Source of the DNA: a bacterium ADurb.Bin374
Lineage (GTDB): Bacteria > Riflebacteria > Ozemobacteria > Ozemobacterales > Ozemobacteraceae
Assembly: GCA_002068715.1 (NCBI GenBank)
Contig: MWAR01000254.1
Coordinates: forward strand, 1-5,850
Direction: 5' to 3'
DNA length: 5,850 nt
Below are positions 1 through 5,692 of this stretch, one piece after another; positions within the stretch are counted from its first letter, which is position 1, and every line of letters begins with the position of its first letter. The translations under genes and the position numbers were made by a program. A model generated the notes under the pieces. The model ran no database searches. It was given only the letters and a program-made list of their open reading frames with translations, and was not told the DNA's origin.

Positions 1-1
1 C

Positions 2-1477
2 GACGAAGTGCACATGCTCTCCGGCGCTGCTTTCAACGCTTTTCTCAAGACCCTCGAGGAGCCGCCGCCCCGCGTTGTGTTCGTCCTGGCGACGACCGAT
101 CCGCAGAAAGTGCCGGCTACGATCCTTTCGCGCTGCCAGTGCTTCGATTTCCATGCGATTTCACGCAAAGTGATCGTGGAGCGGCTTACCGAGGTTGCGG
201 CCCGCGAGCGCGAAGTCGATCCGCAGCATTTTCCGGAAATCGGGCAGGAGGCGCTGTTTCTCATCGCGGAATGCGCCGCCGGCGGGTTTCGCGATGCGCT
301 GAGCCTGCTCGACCAGATCACGGGCTCGATGTCGGGCGGTATCGTCACCCTCGACATGGTTCTCGAAATGACCCGGCGCCTCGGCCATCCCGTTCTGAAT
401 CAGCTGGCCCAGTGCATCTTCTCGAAGGATCCGGGAAAACTACTTGGCAAGCTCCATGAGTTGTTCTTCAGGGGTCACGAGACACTGACGGTTGGTCGCG
501 ATCTGCTCGAATATCTGCGTCGATGCCTGGTTCTGAAGGTCGATCCGAAGGCCGGCCCGGTCCTCGAAATTCCCGCGGAGCAGGCGCAGGACATCTCGGC
601 CCAGGTTGCCGGCGTCGGCGCCGAACTGCTGATGGCCATGGCCGCCCGGCTCGAGCGGGTCGTATGGGGCCTTCGCAACTCGGCGTATCCGCGACTTCTT
701 CTGGAGATCGAACTGGTGCGCCTGTGCATGGGTGAAGTATCAGCCGGCATCGAAGGCCTGGAGCGCAGGGTGGCGGCCGTCGAAAGCCGCATCATGGGCG
801 GCAGCCTGCCTCCCGGCGTCGGCCCGATTGCCGGGCCTGCGACCCGGGTGGGGGCCGGCCCCGTACCGACAGGGCTTCGTGCGATTCCTGGTGGTGTCGG
901 AAAAACGGTCAATCAGCCGATTCCATTACAAACCGTGCGCAGAACGGCGGGCAGCCCTCAGGGCCGTATCGAGACGACGGACGATGAACACGATTCGATG
1001 CTGCCCGTCGAATCGGGCGGCTCTCCCGCCGACCAGTTTTCGATTCTGCAGGCGCGATTCATGAAAACCTCGAAAGTGAATGGCTCCTTTCTCCAGCAGG
1101 CCACTTTCGAATCCTTCAAAAATGGCGTCGTCACGGTCATTTCGAACTCGGGCTTCCATATCGAACGGCTTCGAGATCCAAAAGTCCAGGCCCAGCTCGA
1201 CCCGCTGCTCGCCGCCGTGTATGGCCCCGGAACGCGGCTTGTTGTGAAAAATCCCCAAGAGGCGCTCGCACGGCCGAAACCCGAAGAGCGGGAAGCGCTG
1301 CCGAAGCCAGCCGGGGCGAATCTCGCCCAGAAGATCGCCCGGGTCGACCAGGAAGCCCGAGACAGGGTGCTGGCGAAGCCTGCCGTTGCCGATGCCTTGG
1401 CAACCTTCGGTGGTGATGTCGTGAGCGTCGAACGAGGCCCCGGAAAGAACGAATCAGGGGAAGGCGACGCCAACTGA
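2..1477 (+). CDS. dnaX: DNA polymerase III subunit gamma/tau, 3' part (5' end outside window)
   Basis: This is the ATPase subunit of the clamp loader, which opens and loads the beta sliding clamp and, as tau, links the replicative polymerases and helicase. The frame is open from the left edge. The first residues, DEVHMLS, are the Walker B region, so the GTG at position 8 is an internal valine codon and not the start. Walker A and the zinc-binding module lie outside the window. Visible parts in order: sensor 1 and the SRC arginine-finger motif (ATTDPQ and SRC, about nt 92-136); the lid domain with GGFRDALSLLDQ (nt 281-316); the helical oligomerisation domain to about nt 730; a low-complexity Pro/Gly linker (about nt 790-1030); then a tau-type C-terminal domain ending in ALATFGGDVVSVE, a usual ending for DnaX. 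The full-length C-terminus shows that the gene makes tau. I saw no convincing long A-run slippery site for a short gamma form. The gene ends with TGA. ybaB and recR, which commonly follow dnaX, do not follow here. Confidence 0.96.
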   Translation, partial: DEVHMLSGAAFNAFLKTLEEPPPRVVFVLATTDPQKVPATILSRCQCFDFHAISRKVIVERLTEVAAREREVDPQHFPEIGQEALFLIAECAAGGFRDALSLLDQITGSMSGGIVTLDMVLEMTRRLGHPVLNQLAQCIFSKDPGKLLGKLHELFFRGHETLTVGRDLLEYLRRCLVLKVDPKAGPVLEIPAEQAQDISAQVAGVGAELLMAMAARLERVVWGLRNSAYPRLLLEIELVRLCMGEVSAGIEGLERRVAAVESRIMGGSLPPGVGPIAGPATRVGAGPVPTGLRAIPGGVGKTVNQPIPLQTVRRTAGSPQGRIETTDDEHDSMLPVESGGSPADQFSILQARFMKTSKVNGSFLQQATFESFKNGVVTVISNSGFHIERLRDPKVQAQLDPLLAAVYGPGTRLVVKNPQEALARPKPEEREALPKPAGANLAQKIARVDQEARDRVLAKPAVADALATFGGDVVSVERGPGKNESGEGDAN

Positions 1478-1557
1478 CCCTCCTCGATGGCCGAATGTGG
1501 GGAAAACCGGTTTCTTGGCCTTTTCGGAAAATCCTGGAATGATGCCCTTGGGGGAGC

Positions 1558-1582
1558 GTATTCCCGGAAAAACCGGGAATAC
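1558..1582. repeat. Perfect 10-bp inverted repeat with A5 loop
   Basis: The arms GTATTCCCGG (1558-1567) and CCGGGAATAC (1573-1582) are perfectly complementary around an AAAAA loop. No T-run follows on either strand, so it is not a canonical Rho-independent terminator, although it sits 80 bp past the dnaX stop. It could stabilise the dnaX mRNA 3' end, take part in Rho-dependent termination, or be a protein-binding site. The loop context CCGGAAAAAC recurs at 1654-1662. Confidence 0.7.
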
Positions 1583-1649
1583 CGGAGTTGGATTATCAGA
1601 ATAGTGATCGGTTTTGTCCGACCCGGGTGCACCTTTGCGCTGAACGAAT

Positions 1650-1667
1650 ATGCCGGAAAAACGGCAT
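1650..1667. repeat. 6-bp inverted repeat, A-rich loop
   Basis: ATGCCG (1650-1655) and CGGCAT (1662-1667) pair around GAAAAA. The top and loop of this hairpin match those of the 1558-1582 hairpin (shared CCGGAAAAAC), which suggests two related elements about 90 bp apart. No T-run follows. The function is unknown. Confidence 0.5.
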
Positions 1668-1753
1668 GAAAACAACCGGTAAACACCTTGAATGAAGCTT
1701 GTTTGGTGCATGTGGGGACGAAGGGCGAAGGTACAGCCCCTCGTGGTGGAAAA

Positions 1754-1774
1754 TGTGGATAACCATGGGGATAA
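1754..1774 (+). promoter_or_regulatory. Pair of DnaA-box-like 9-mers
   Basis: TGTGGATAA (1754-1762) is a perfect match to the DnaA box (reverse complement TTATCCACA). TGGGGATAA (1766-1774) has one mismatch and lies in the same orientation with a 12-bp start-to-start offset. Tandem DnaA boxes occur at replication origins and in DnaA-regulated promoters. Two boxes beside a replication gene are suggestive only: no further good box or clearly AT-rich unwinding element was seen nearby. Confidence 0.45.
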
Positions 1775-1851
1775 GCTGTTCATGCGGGACGATGGGGTGG
1801 AAAAGATATTTTCTGTGCCCTCTTGACAAACGCTTGTCAGGCCGAAAAGAG

Positions 1852-1872
1852 CAGGGCGAGACCCTGAAAGGG
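1852..1872 (+). repeat. Direct-repeat unit, copy 1 (CAGGG-N5-CCCTGAAAGGG)
   Basis: The unit has three mutually complementary blocks: CAGGG (1852-1856), CCCTG (1862-1866) and AGGG (1869-1872). The middle block can pair with either flank, giving two mutually exclusive small hairpins. The 11-nt core CCCTGAAAGGG is identical to the one in copy 2, 127 bp further on. Confidence 0.55.
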
Positions 1873-1890
1873 GCTTCAAACGGGCATGAG

Positions 1891-1975
1891 TGCAACATTG
1901 CCTTGTTCCGAACCGGTGGTCACCCCTGTGTTGTCCGCGACAATCGCCTGAAATGGGCGATCGAAGACGGTTGCA
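1891..1975 (+). other. Candidate multi-stem RNA fold in the sagB-like leader
   Basis: TGCAAC (1891-1896) can pair with GTTGCA (1970-1975) and enclose at least two local stems: TTGTC/GACAA (1931-1935/1939-1943) and TCGCC/GGCGA (1944-1948/1956-1960). A competing pairing, CAACA (1893-1897) with TGTTG (1929-1933), would break both the closing stem and the first local stem. It matches no riboswitch class I know. GC-rich DNA yields chance stems, so this is tentative. Confidence 0.25.
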
Positions 1976-1976
1976 T

Positions 1977-1999
1977 CAGGGGGCAGAGCCCTGAAAGGG
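1977..1999 (+). repeat. Direct-repeat unit, copy 2 (CAGGG-N7-CCCTGAAAGGG)
   Basis: This is the second copy of the unit, with the same three blocks and a 7-nt spacer. It lies inside a longer hairpin: AGGGGG (1978-1983) with CCCCCT (2005-2010), a symmetric 4x4 internal loop, then GCCCT/AGGGC (1988-1992/1996-2000) closing a GAA loop. A degenerate third version of the core, CCTGAAATGGG, lies at 1947-1957 within an ATCGCC/GGCGAT stem. Confidence 0.55.
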
Positions 2000-2042
2000 C
2001 GTTACCCCCTCTGGAAGTTTCGACAGGGATGGGATCGAACGA

Positions 2043-2816
2043 ATGAAAAGCACATCAGATGAAGACCTTCAAATCTCCCCACTGGGGGCGCAAGACATGC
2101 CGTTGAAGAAGCGGCTTGCTTTTGCTGCCGGACTTGCCGGGGTGCTTGTGATGGCCGGCCTCTGGATGACGACCATCAGAACCCCGAGTTCTGCCCCTTG
2201 GCAGACCTCCCGAGGCGGTTTTATCTCGCTTTCGATATCCCCGGCGGTGGGCTCTGCGGCTGTCGGGTTGACGGATCTCCTCAAACAACGAAGGACAAAA
2301 AGGGACTTCACGCCTGGATGCTGGATCACCTTCGAAGAGATGAACGGCCTCCTCTGGGCCGCTCAGGGAATCACCTCACCGGACGGCTTCCGGACAGCCC
2401 CTTCGGCCGGGGCGCTGTATCCGCTCGAACTCGTCATCATGTCGGGGAACATTGGTTCCCTCACTCCGGGCCTGTATCGATATCATCCGGGCGAAAACCG
2501 GCTTTCACCCGGCGTGGCAGGCGATCTTCGCGGACCCGTCGCCGAAGCGGCATACGGCCAGTCCTGGATGGCGGAGTGTGCGGCCGTCATCGTGGTCTGC
2601 GGGGTCGTCGACCGGGTTTCCCGAAAATATGGAAGCCGGGGCGAACGGTATACGCTGATCGAAGCCGGTCACGCCGGCCAAAATATCATGCTGATGGCGG
2701 CGGCGCTTGGTCTGAAATGCGGCATTGTCGGCGCGTTTGACGATGAGCGCCTGCATCACCTGCTCGGCCTCGCGCCGGATGAACGCGCGATCACCCTCTT
2801 CCCGATCGGCAGATAA
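2043..2816 (+). CDS. Membrane-anchored SagB/ThcOx-type nitroreductase-family protein
   Basis: This is a flavin (FMN) oxidoreductase of the nitroreductase fold, in the SagB-type dehydrogenase group. Signature segments: KQRRTKRDF (residues 81-89, the usual FMN phosphate-binding RRS/TxR region), RTAPSAGALYPLEL (117-130), EAGHAGQNIMLMAAALGL (207-224) and the terminal FPIGR (253-257). A hydrophobic stretch at about residues 25-45 preceded by LKKR looks like an uncleaved signal anchor, which would place the domain outside the cytoplasm. No twin-arginine motif is present. SagB enzymes in RiPP clusters oxidise azolines to azoles, but no YcaO, leader-binding protein or precursor peptide is visible here, so the substrate is unknown. 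The ATG at 2043 has only a weak upstream GGGAT. An alternative ATG at 2097, just before the KKR and preceded by GGGGG, would give 239 residues and a cleaner signal sequence. The gene ends in tandem TAA stops before a strong terminator. Confidence 0.85.
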   Translation: MKSTSDEDLQISPLGAQDMPLKKRLAFAAGLAGVLVMAGLWMTTIRTPSSAPWQTSRGGFISLSISPAVGSAAVGLTDLLKQRRTKRDFTPGCWITFEEMNGLLWAAQGITSPDGFRTAPSAGALYPLELVIMSGNIGSLTPGLYRYHPGENRLSPGVAGDLRGPVAEAAYGQSWMAECAAVIVVCGVVDRVSRKYGSRGERYTLIEAGHAGQNIMLMAAALGLKCGIVGAFDDERLHHLLGLAPDERAITLFPIGR

Positions 2817-2823
2817 TAAAAGA

Positions 2824-2851
2824 CGGGGCACGCAACGTGCCCCGCCTTTTT
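2824..2851. terminator. Bidirectional Rho-independent terminator
   Basis: A 9-bp perfect stem, CGGGGCACG (2824-2832) with CGTGCCCCG (2836-2844), closes a CAA loop. TTTTT follows at 2847-2851 on the plus strand. On the minus strand the hairpin is followed by GTCTTTTATTA. It lies between the convergent sagB-like gene (stop at 2816) and the minus-strand fusion gene (stop at 2865), so it should serve both. Confidence 0.9.
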
Positions 2852-2864
2852 CGGTTCTCACACG

Positions 2865-4343
2865 TCAGACGAACAAGTTGATGGTCGAGTCGGCCGCCGA
2901 ATCGAGGTAGGCGGCCACGCCGCCTTCCGTGATGCCGTCGACCAATTCGGCCTTCTTTAGGCCCATGACATCCATGCTCATCGTGCAGGCGACCATCTTG
3001 ACGCCGGCTGCCTTCGCGGAAGCGATCAGCTCGGGCAGGGGCGCGACCTTCTTCTGCTCCATCACATGCTTCATCATGAGGGTTCCGGCGCCGCCGAAAT
3101 GCATCTTCGACAGGCCGAGCGCCTCCGCGCCGCGCGGCATCATCATGCCGAACATCGATTCCAGCATAGTCTTGTCGACGGCCGGCGCGTCTTTTCGGCG
3201 CAGGATGTTGAGACCCCAGAAGGTGAAGAACAGTGTCACTTCCATCCCCATCGTCGCCGCACCGTTGGCAATGATGAAGGTGGCATACGCCCGATCGAGA
3301 TCGCCGCTGAAGACGACCATCGTCAGCCGCTTCTTTCCCTGCATGCCAGCCAGGAACGGGGTTGCGCAGGCGATCGCCGGGGAAAGGGCTTCCGCGGTCT
3401 TCTCGATGATCACGGTGTAGCGCCCCTTCTCGCCGCCTTTCTGCACTAGCTTGTTGCCGGAACGGCGGCACCAGGCTTCGGCATCGACCGGGAATCCCGG
3501 ATCTGTGGCCGTCACCTTGAGATACTGGCCGGCTTTCAACTGTTCGACGCGGTCCCGCATCTTCATCAGGGGTCCGGGGCACTGGAGGCCGCATGCGTCG
3601 AGCTCGAACGTTTCACCGCCGGTCGTGGGGGTGGCGATAGGAGCACTGCAGAACGTTTCCTGAATGGGCTTGGGGGCAGGCGATGCACGGAGGGCTTCCT
3701 CGTGATACATCGCCCACGTCTTGTAGCCGCCGACGAGGTTGCGGGCGTTGTAGCCTCTCTGGGTCAGGATGCGCTGGGCGAAGTAGCCGCGCAGGGCGAC
3801 CTGGCAGTAGACGATTATTTCCCTGTCTTTCGGCAGTTCGCCGATGCGCTCCCGGAGCGAGTCGACCGGGATCAGTATCGAGCCGGGAATGTGGCCTGCC
3901 TCGTGCTCCCCCGCCGTGCGCACATCGAGCAGGATGTGTTTCTGCGGATCGAGCGAGGGGATTTCATCCACCTGGATGGGGCGGTAGAGCGACTTTCGCA
4001 TGTTTTCGGCGACCATGCCGATCATGTTGACCGGGTCTTTCGCCGACCCGAAAGGCGGTGCATAAGCCAGTTCGAGGTGTAGGAGATCTTCCACCGACAT
4101 CTTCGCTGCGATGGCCGTGGCGAGCACGTCGATCCGCTTGTCGACGCCGTCACTGCCGATGATCTGTGCCCCGAGAACCTTCCCGTCTTCCGGTGAAAAC
4201 AGCAGTTTGATCGACATCGGAACGGCACCGGGGTAGTAACCGGCGTGGCTGGCCGGATGAGTGTAGGCCTTCTGATACGGTTTTCCGAGGCGTTTGAGCT
4301 GCTTCTCGGAGAGTCCGGTCTGGGCGGCCGTCATATCGAACAC
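2865..4343 (-). CDS. C-terminal part of split flavoprotein: CoADR dimerisation, rhodanese, TusA, DsrE2 domains
   Basis: Domains in order: the CoA-disulfide-reductase dimerisation domain (residues 1-115, starting KVFDMTAAQTGLSEKQ when read from upstream codons); rhodanese (about 122-212) with active-site Cys180 in YCQVALRG; TusA (about 246-316) with the CPGP motif and sulfur-carrier Cys255; DsrE2-like (about 337-492) with a conserved-type Cys453. These modules pass sulfane sulfur as a cysteine persulfide from one to the next. The frame carries homologous sequence 21 codons upstream of the GTG at 4343 (FRALGDKPVEYRGTLGTW), back to about 4406. It is therefore the continuation of the gene at 4331-5308 and not an independent gene start. 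If it is translated at all, GTG 4343 or the ATG at 4334 (overlapping the upstream stop as ATGA) are the nearest starts; neither has a clear Shine-Dalgarno. All four domains look intact, without internal stops. Without the lesion, the full protein would be a little over 800 residues. Confidence 0.88.
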   Translation of the reverse strand: MFDMTAAQTGLSEKQLKRLGKPYQKAYTHPASHAGYYPGAVPMSIKLLFSPEDGKVLGAQIIGSDGVDKRIDVLATAIAAKMSVEDLLHLELAYAPPFGSAKDPVNMIGMVAENMRKSLYRPIQVDEIPSLDPQKHILLDVRTAGEHEAGHIPGSILIPVDSLRERIGELPKDREIIVYCQVALRGYFAQRILTQRGYNARNLVGGYKTWAMYHEEALRASPAPKPIQETFCSAPIATPTTGGETFELDACGLQCPGPLMKMRDRVEQLKAGQYLKVTATDPGFPVDAEAWCRRSGNKLVQKGGEKGRYTVIIEKTAEALSPAIACATPFLAGMQGKKRLTMVVFSGDLDRAYATFIIANGAATMGMEVTLFFTFWGLNILRRKDAPAVDKTMLESMFGMMMPRGAEALGLSKMHFGGAGTLMMKHVMEQKKVAPLPELIASAKAAGVKMVACTMSMDVMGLKKAELVDGITEGGVAAYLDSAADSTINLFV

Positions 4344-5308
4344 CTTGACGATCCAGGTGCCGAGAGTGCCGCGATACTCGACCGGCTTGTCGCCCAGCGC
4401 GCGGAAAAGACTTTCGCATCCACGCCGGTGACCCGATCGAACGACTCGACGGCATCGCCGACCGCGAAGATATCGGGGTCGGAGGTCCGCATCTGGCGGT
4501 CCACCGCGATGGCGCCGCGTTGGTTGATGGTCAGGCCGGCTTCCTTCGCCAGTTTCGATTCAGGCCGGACGCCGATCGAGAGGATGATCATGTCGGTCTC
4601 GACGGGGGTGCCTTCGGTGAACTGGAGCGCCAGCCTGCCGCCGGCATCGGCGATGCCCGAAACCTGGCTCCCGAGCCTCAGGTCGATGCCCTGGAACCGG
4701 AGGTGCTGGTGGAGCGGCGCCGTCATTTCTGCGTCGAGAGGCGGCATGACCTGCTTCTCGCGCTCGACGAGGGTGACGGCGAGGCCCCGGTGGCGCAGAT
4801 TTTCAGCTGCCTCGATCCCGATGAAGCCGCCGCCGATCACGGTTGCGTGGTGCACCGGGTTCTTCTCGAGATGGGCGATGATCGCATCCATGTCGGGAAT
4901 GGTCTTGAGTGTAAACACGCGCGGCAAATCGATGCCGGGAATCGGCGGCTTGAATGCCTCGGCGCCCGGGGCAAGGATGAGCTTGTCGTAGGGAAGCGTG
5001 TATTCGCGTTTCGCCTGGAGATCACGGACGGTCACTTCCCTTTTCTTCGGGTCGATCCGCACGGCTTCATGAAGCGTCCGGACATCGAGGCCGAGCCGCT
5101 GTTTGAGCGATTCGGGCGTCTGGAGAACGAGGTCGTCCCGATCTTTGATGATGTGTCCGATATGGTAGGGCAGTCCGCAGTTGGCGAAACTGACGTACGG
5201 ACCGCGTTCGAGAACGATGATGTCGGCATGCTCGTCGAGACGACGGGCCCGGGCGGCGGCCGATGCTCCTCCGGCAACCCCGCCGATGATCACAACTCGT
5301 CTGTTCAT
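4331..5308 (-). CDS. N-terminal part of split CoA-disulfide/persulfide reductase (FAD/NAD-binding), frameshifted at its end
   Basis: This is an FAD- and NAD(P)H-dependent reductase of the CoA-disulfide reductase/NADH oxidase group. Family members reduce CoA disulfide, CoA persulfide or polysulfide. Residues 5-18 hold the FAD-binding GGVAGGASAAAR loop. SFANCGLPYH (40-49) contains the single redox Cys44 that is diagnostic of this group. GGGFIGIEAAE (159-169) is the NAD(P)H-binding loop. IFAVGDAVE (280-288) is the second FAD motif. Homology stops at about residue 298 (VTGVDAKV); the last 27 residues are out of frame and end at TGA 4331. The expected PLAGPANRQGRIAADN-like segment is missing, and the following sequence resumes in the frame of the downstream entry. 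As written, the product lacks the dimerisation domain and part of the FAD site and is probably not functional. The ATG at 5308 overlaps the ArsR stop codon as ATGA and has AGGAGG 8 nt upstream, which supports this start and translational coupling. Confidence 0.88.
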   Translation of the reverse strand: MNRRVVIIGGVAGGASAAARARRLDEHADIIVLERGPYVSFANCGLPYHIGHIIKDRDDLVLQTPESLKQRLGLDVRTLHEAVRIDPKKREVTVRDLQAKREYTLPYDKLILAPGAEAFKPPIPGIDLPRVFTLKTIPDMDAIIAHLEKNPVHHATVIGGGFIGIEAAENLRHRGLAVTLVEREKQVMPPLDAEMTAPLHQHLRFQGIDLRLGSQVSGIADAGGRLALQFTEGTPVETDMIILSIGVRPESKLAKEAGLTINQRGAIAVDRQMRTSDPDIFAVGDAVESFDRVTGVDAKVFSARWATSRSSIAALSAPGSSRCSI

Positions 5309-5679
5309 TTTTCATTCCTCCTCTGGTGAGTGTCGTGGCGGCGCTTGTCCGTCGCATCGGAGCGATTGGCCGGAACGCAGTGGGACTGACATTTCGAAAG
5401 ACAGTTCAGAAGCTGCAGCAAGCCGTCATGAGCGATCGAATACAGAGAATTAGTGTGGTGGCGCCTCTGTTTCACCACCCCGCTGGTTTTCATGATCCGC
5501 AGCTGCTGTGACACGATCGCCTGGGGCAGATCGAGCAGCTCCGCCAGCTTGCCGACGGGTTTTTCCCCGTCTGCGAGAGCTTCGAGCAGCCGCAGCCGCT
5601 GCGGATGACCAAGCGCCTTGAGACTTTCGGCGATCATGGGCAACGCCTCGTCGGTGATTCTAAAAAAAGAATTATTCAT
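5305..5679 (-). CDS. ArsR/SmtB-family transcriptional regulator with a C-terminal cysteine triad
   Basis: This is a small winged-helix dimeric repressor of 124 residues from ATG 5679. The segment SLKALGHPQRLRLLEAL is typical ArsR helix 1-2. The recognition helix-turn-helix spans about residues 41-69 (LLDLPQAIVSQQLRIMKTSG), followed by the wing KQRRHHTNSLYSI (70-82). The classical CVC metal site of the alpha-3 helix is absent. NCLSKCQSHC near the C-terminal helix gives Cys93, Cys97 and Cys101, which would lie on one helix face. Family members sense metals, arsenicals or persulfides through such cysteines; the inducer here is not determined. Its stop overlaps the flavoprotein start as ATGA, so it very likely controls that gene and itself. 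Start choice is open. TTG 5688 lies inside the -10 box. ATG 5679 would make a nearly leaderless mRNA. ATG 5637 has GAGG 8 nt upstream and would give 110 residues starting MIAESLKALG. Confidence 0.9.
   Translation of the reverse strand: MNNSFFRITDEALPMIAESLKALGHPQRLRLLEALADGEKPVGKLAELLDLPQAIVSQQLRIMKTSGVVKQRRHHTNSLYSIAHDGLLQLLNCLSKCQSHCVPANRSDATDKRRHDTHQRRNEK
5317..5322 (-). promoter_or_regulatory. Shine-Dalgarno AGGAGG of the flavoprotein gene
   Basis: AGGAGG on the minus strand, 8 nt before the ATG at 5308, lies within the last codons of the arsR-type gene. It fixes the flavoprotein start and explains efficient reinitiation at the ATGA overlap. Confidence 0.85.
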
Positions 5680-5692
5680 ATATAGCAATAAT
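5671..5692. promoter_or_regulatory. Candidate ArsR operator (inverted repeat over the -10 box)
   Basis: ATTATT (5671-5676) and AATAAT (5687-5692) form a perfect 6-bp inverted repeat with a 10-bp gap. It overlaps the -10 element, the predicted start site and the first codons. AT-rich inverted repeats overlapping the promoter are the usual ArsR/SmtB operator arrangement, so autorepression is likely. The AT-rich composition makes chance symmetry possible. Confidence 0.45.

Larger units (their letters stand above)
1478..2042. other. 565-bp gene-free region between dnaX and the sagB-like gene
   Basis: No reading frame here looks like a protein. The longest one abutting the next gene (1699-2046, TTG start) is rich in Trp and Cys, has no ribosome binding site and runs through the repeat units described separately. 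The region instead holds inverted repeats (1558-1582, 1650-1667), DnaA-box-like 9-mers (1754-1774), a TTGACA-containing small palindrome (1823-1839), and a repeat and hairpin cluster (1852-2010). The dnaX 3' end has no hairpin followed by a T-run, so any termination after dnaX must be Rho-dependent or must lie elsewhere. No clear sigma-70 promoter for the downstream gene was found: the TTGACA at 1823 has no matching -10 box at 16-18 bp. Confidence 0.6.

Noticed and set aside
8..10. GTG as the start codon of dnaX
   Set aside because: It encodes the valine of the Walker B DEVHMLS motif; the frame is open to the left edge and the real start is outside the window.
895..910. Programmed frameshift site for a short gamma form of DnaX (A5 run)
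   Set aside because: Only five A residues, read GGA AAA ACG in frame. This lacks the A AAA AAG heptamer or a long A-run, and no clear stimulatory stem was evident.
1823..1851. Promoter with TTGACA at 1823
   Set aside because: No acceptable -10 hexamer at 16-18 bp; the TTGACA is part of a small TGACAA/TTGTCA inverted repeat.
1699..2046. 115-codon plus-strand frame ending in an ATGA overlap with the sagB-like gene
   Set aside because: It has a TTG start without a ribosome binding site, unusual Trp/Cys content, no recognisable domain, and passes through the DnaA boxes and the CCCTGAAAGGG repeat units. The overlap is probably chance.
2043..2816. A RiPP (azole peptide) biosynthesis cluster around the SagB-like gene
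   Set aside because: No cyclodehydratase, precursor peptide or transporter is present in the window; the SagB fold alone is not enough.
2929..5329. Long plus-strand frames opposite the flavoprotein gene (for example 4520-5329 and 2929-3420)
   Set aside because: They are shadows of the GC-rich minus-strand gene, whose frames carry clear FAD, rhodanese, TusA and DsrE2 motifs.
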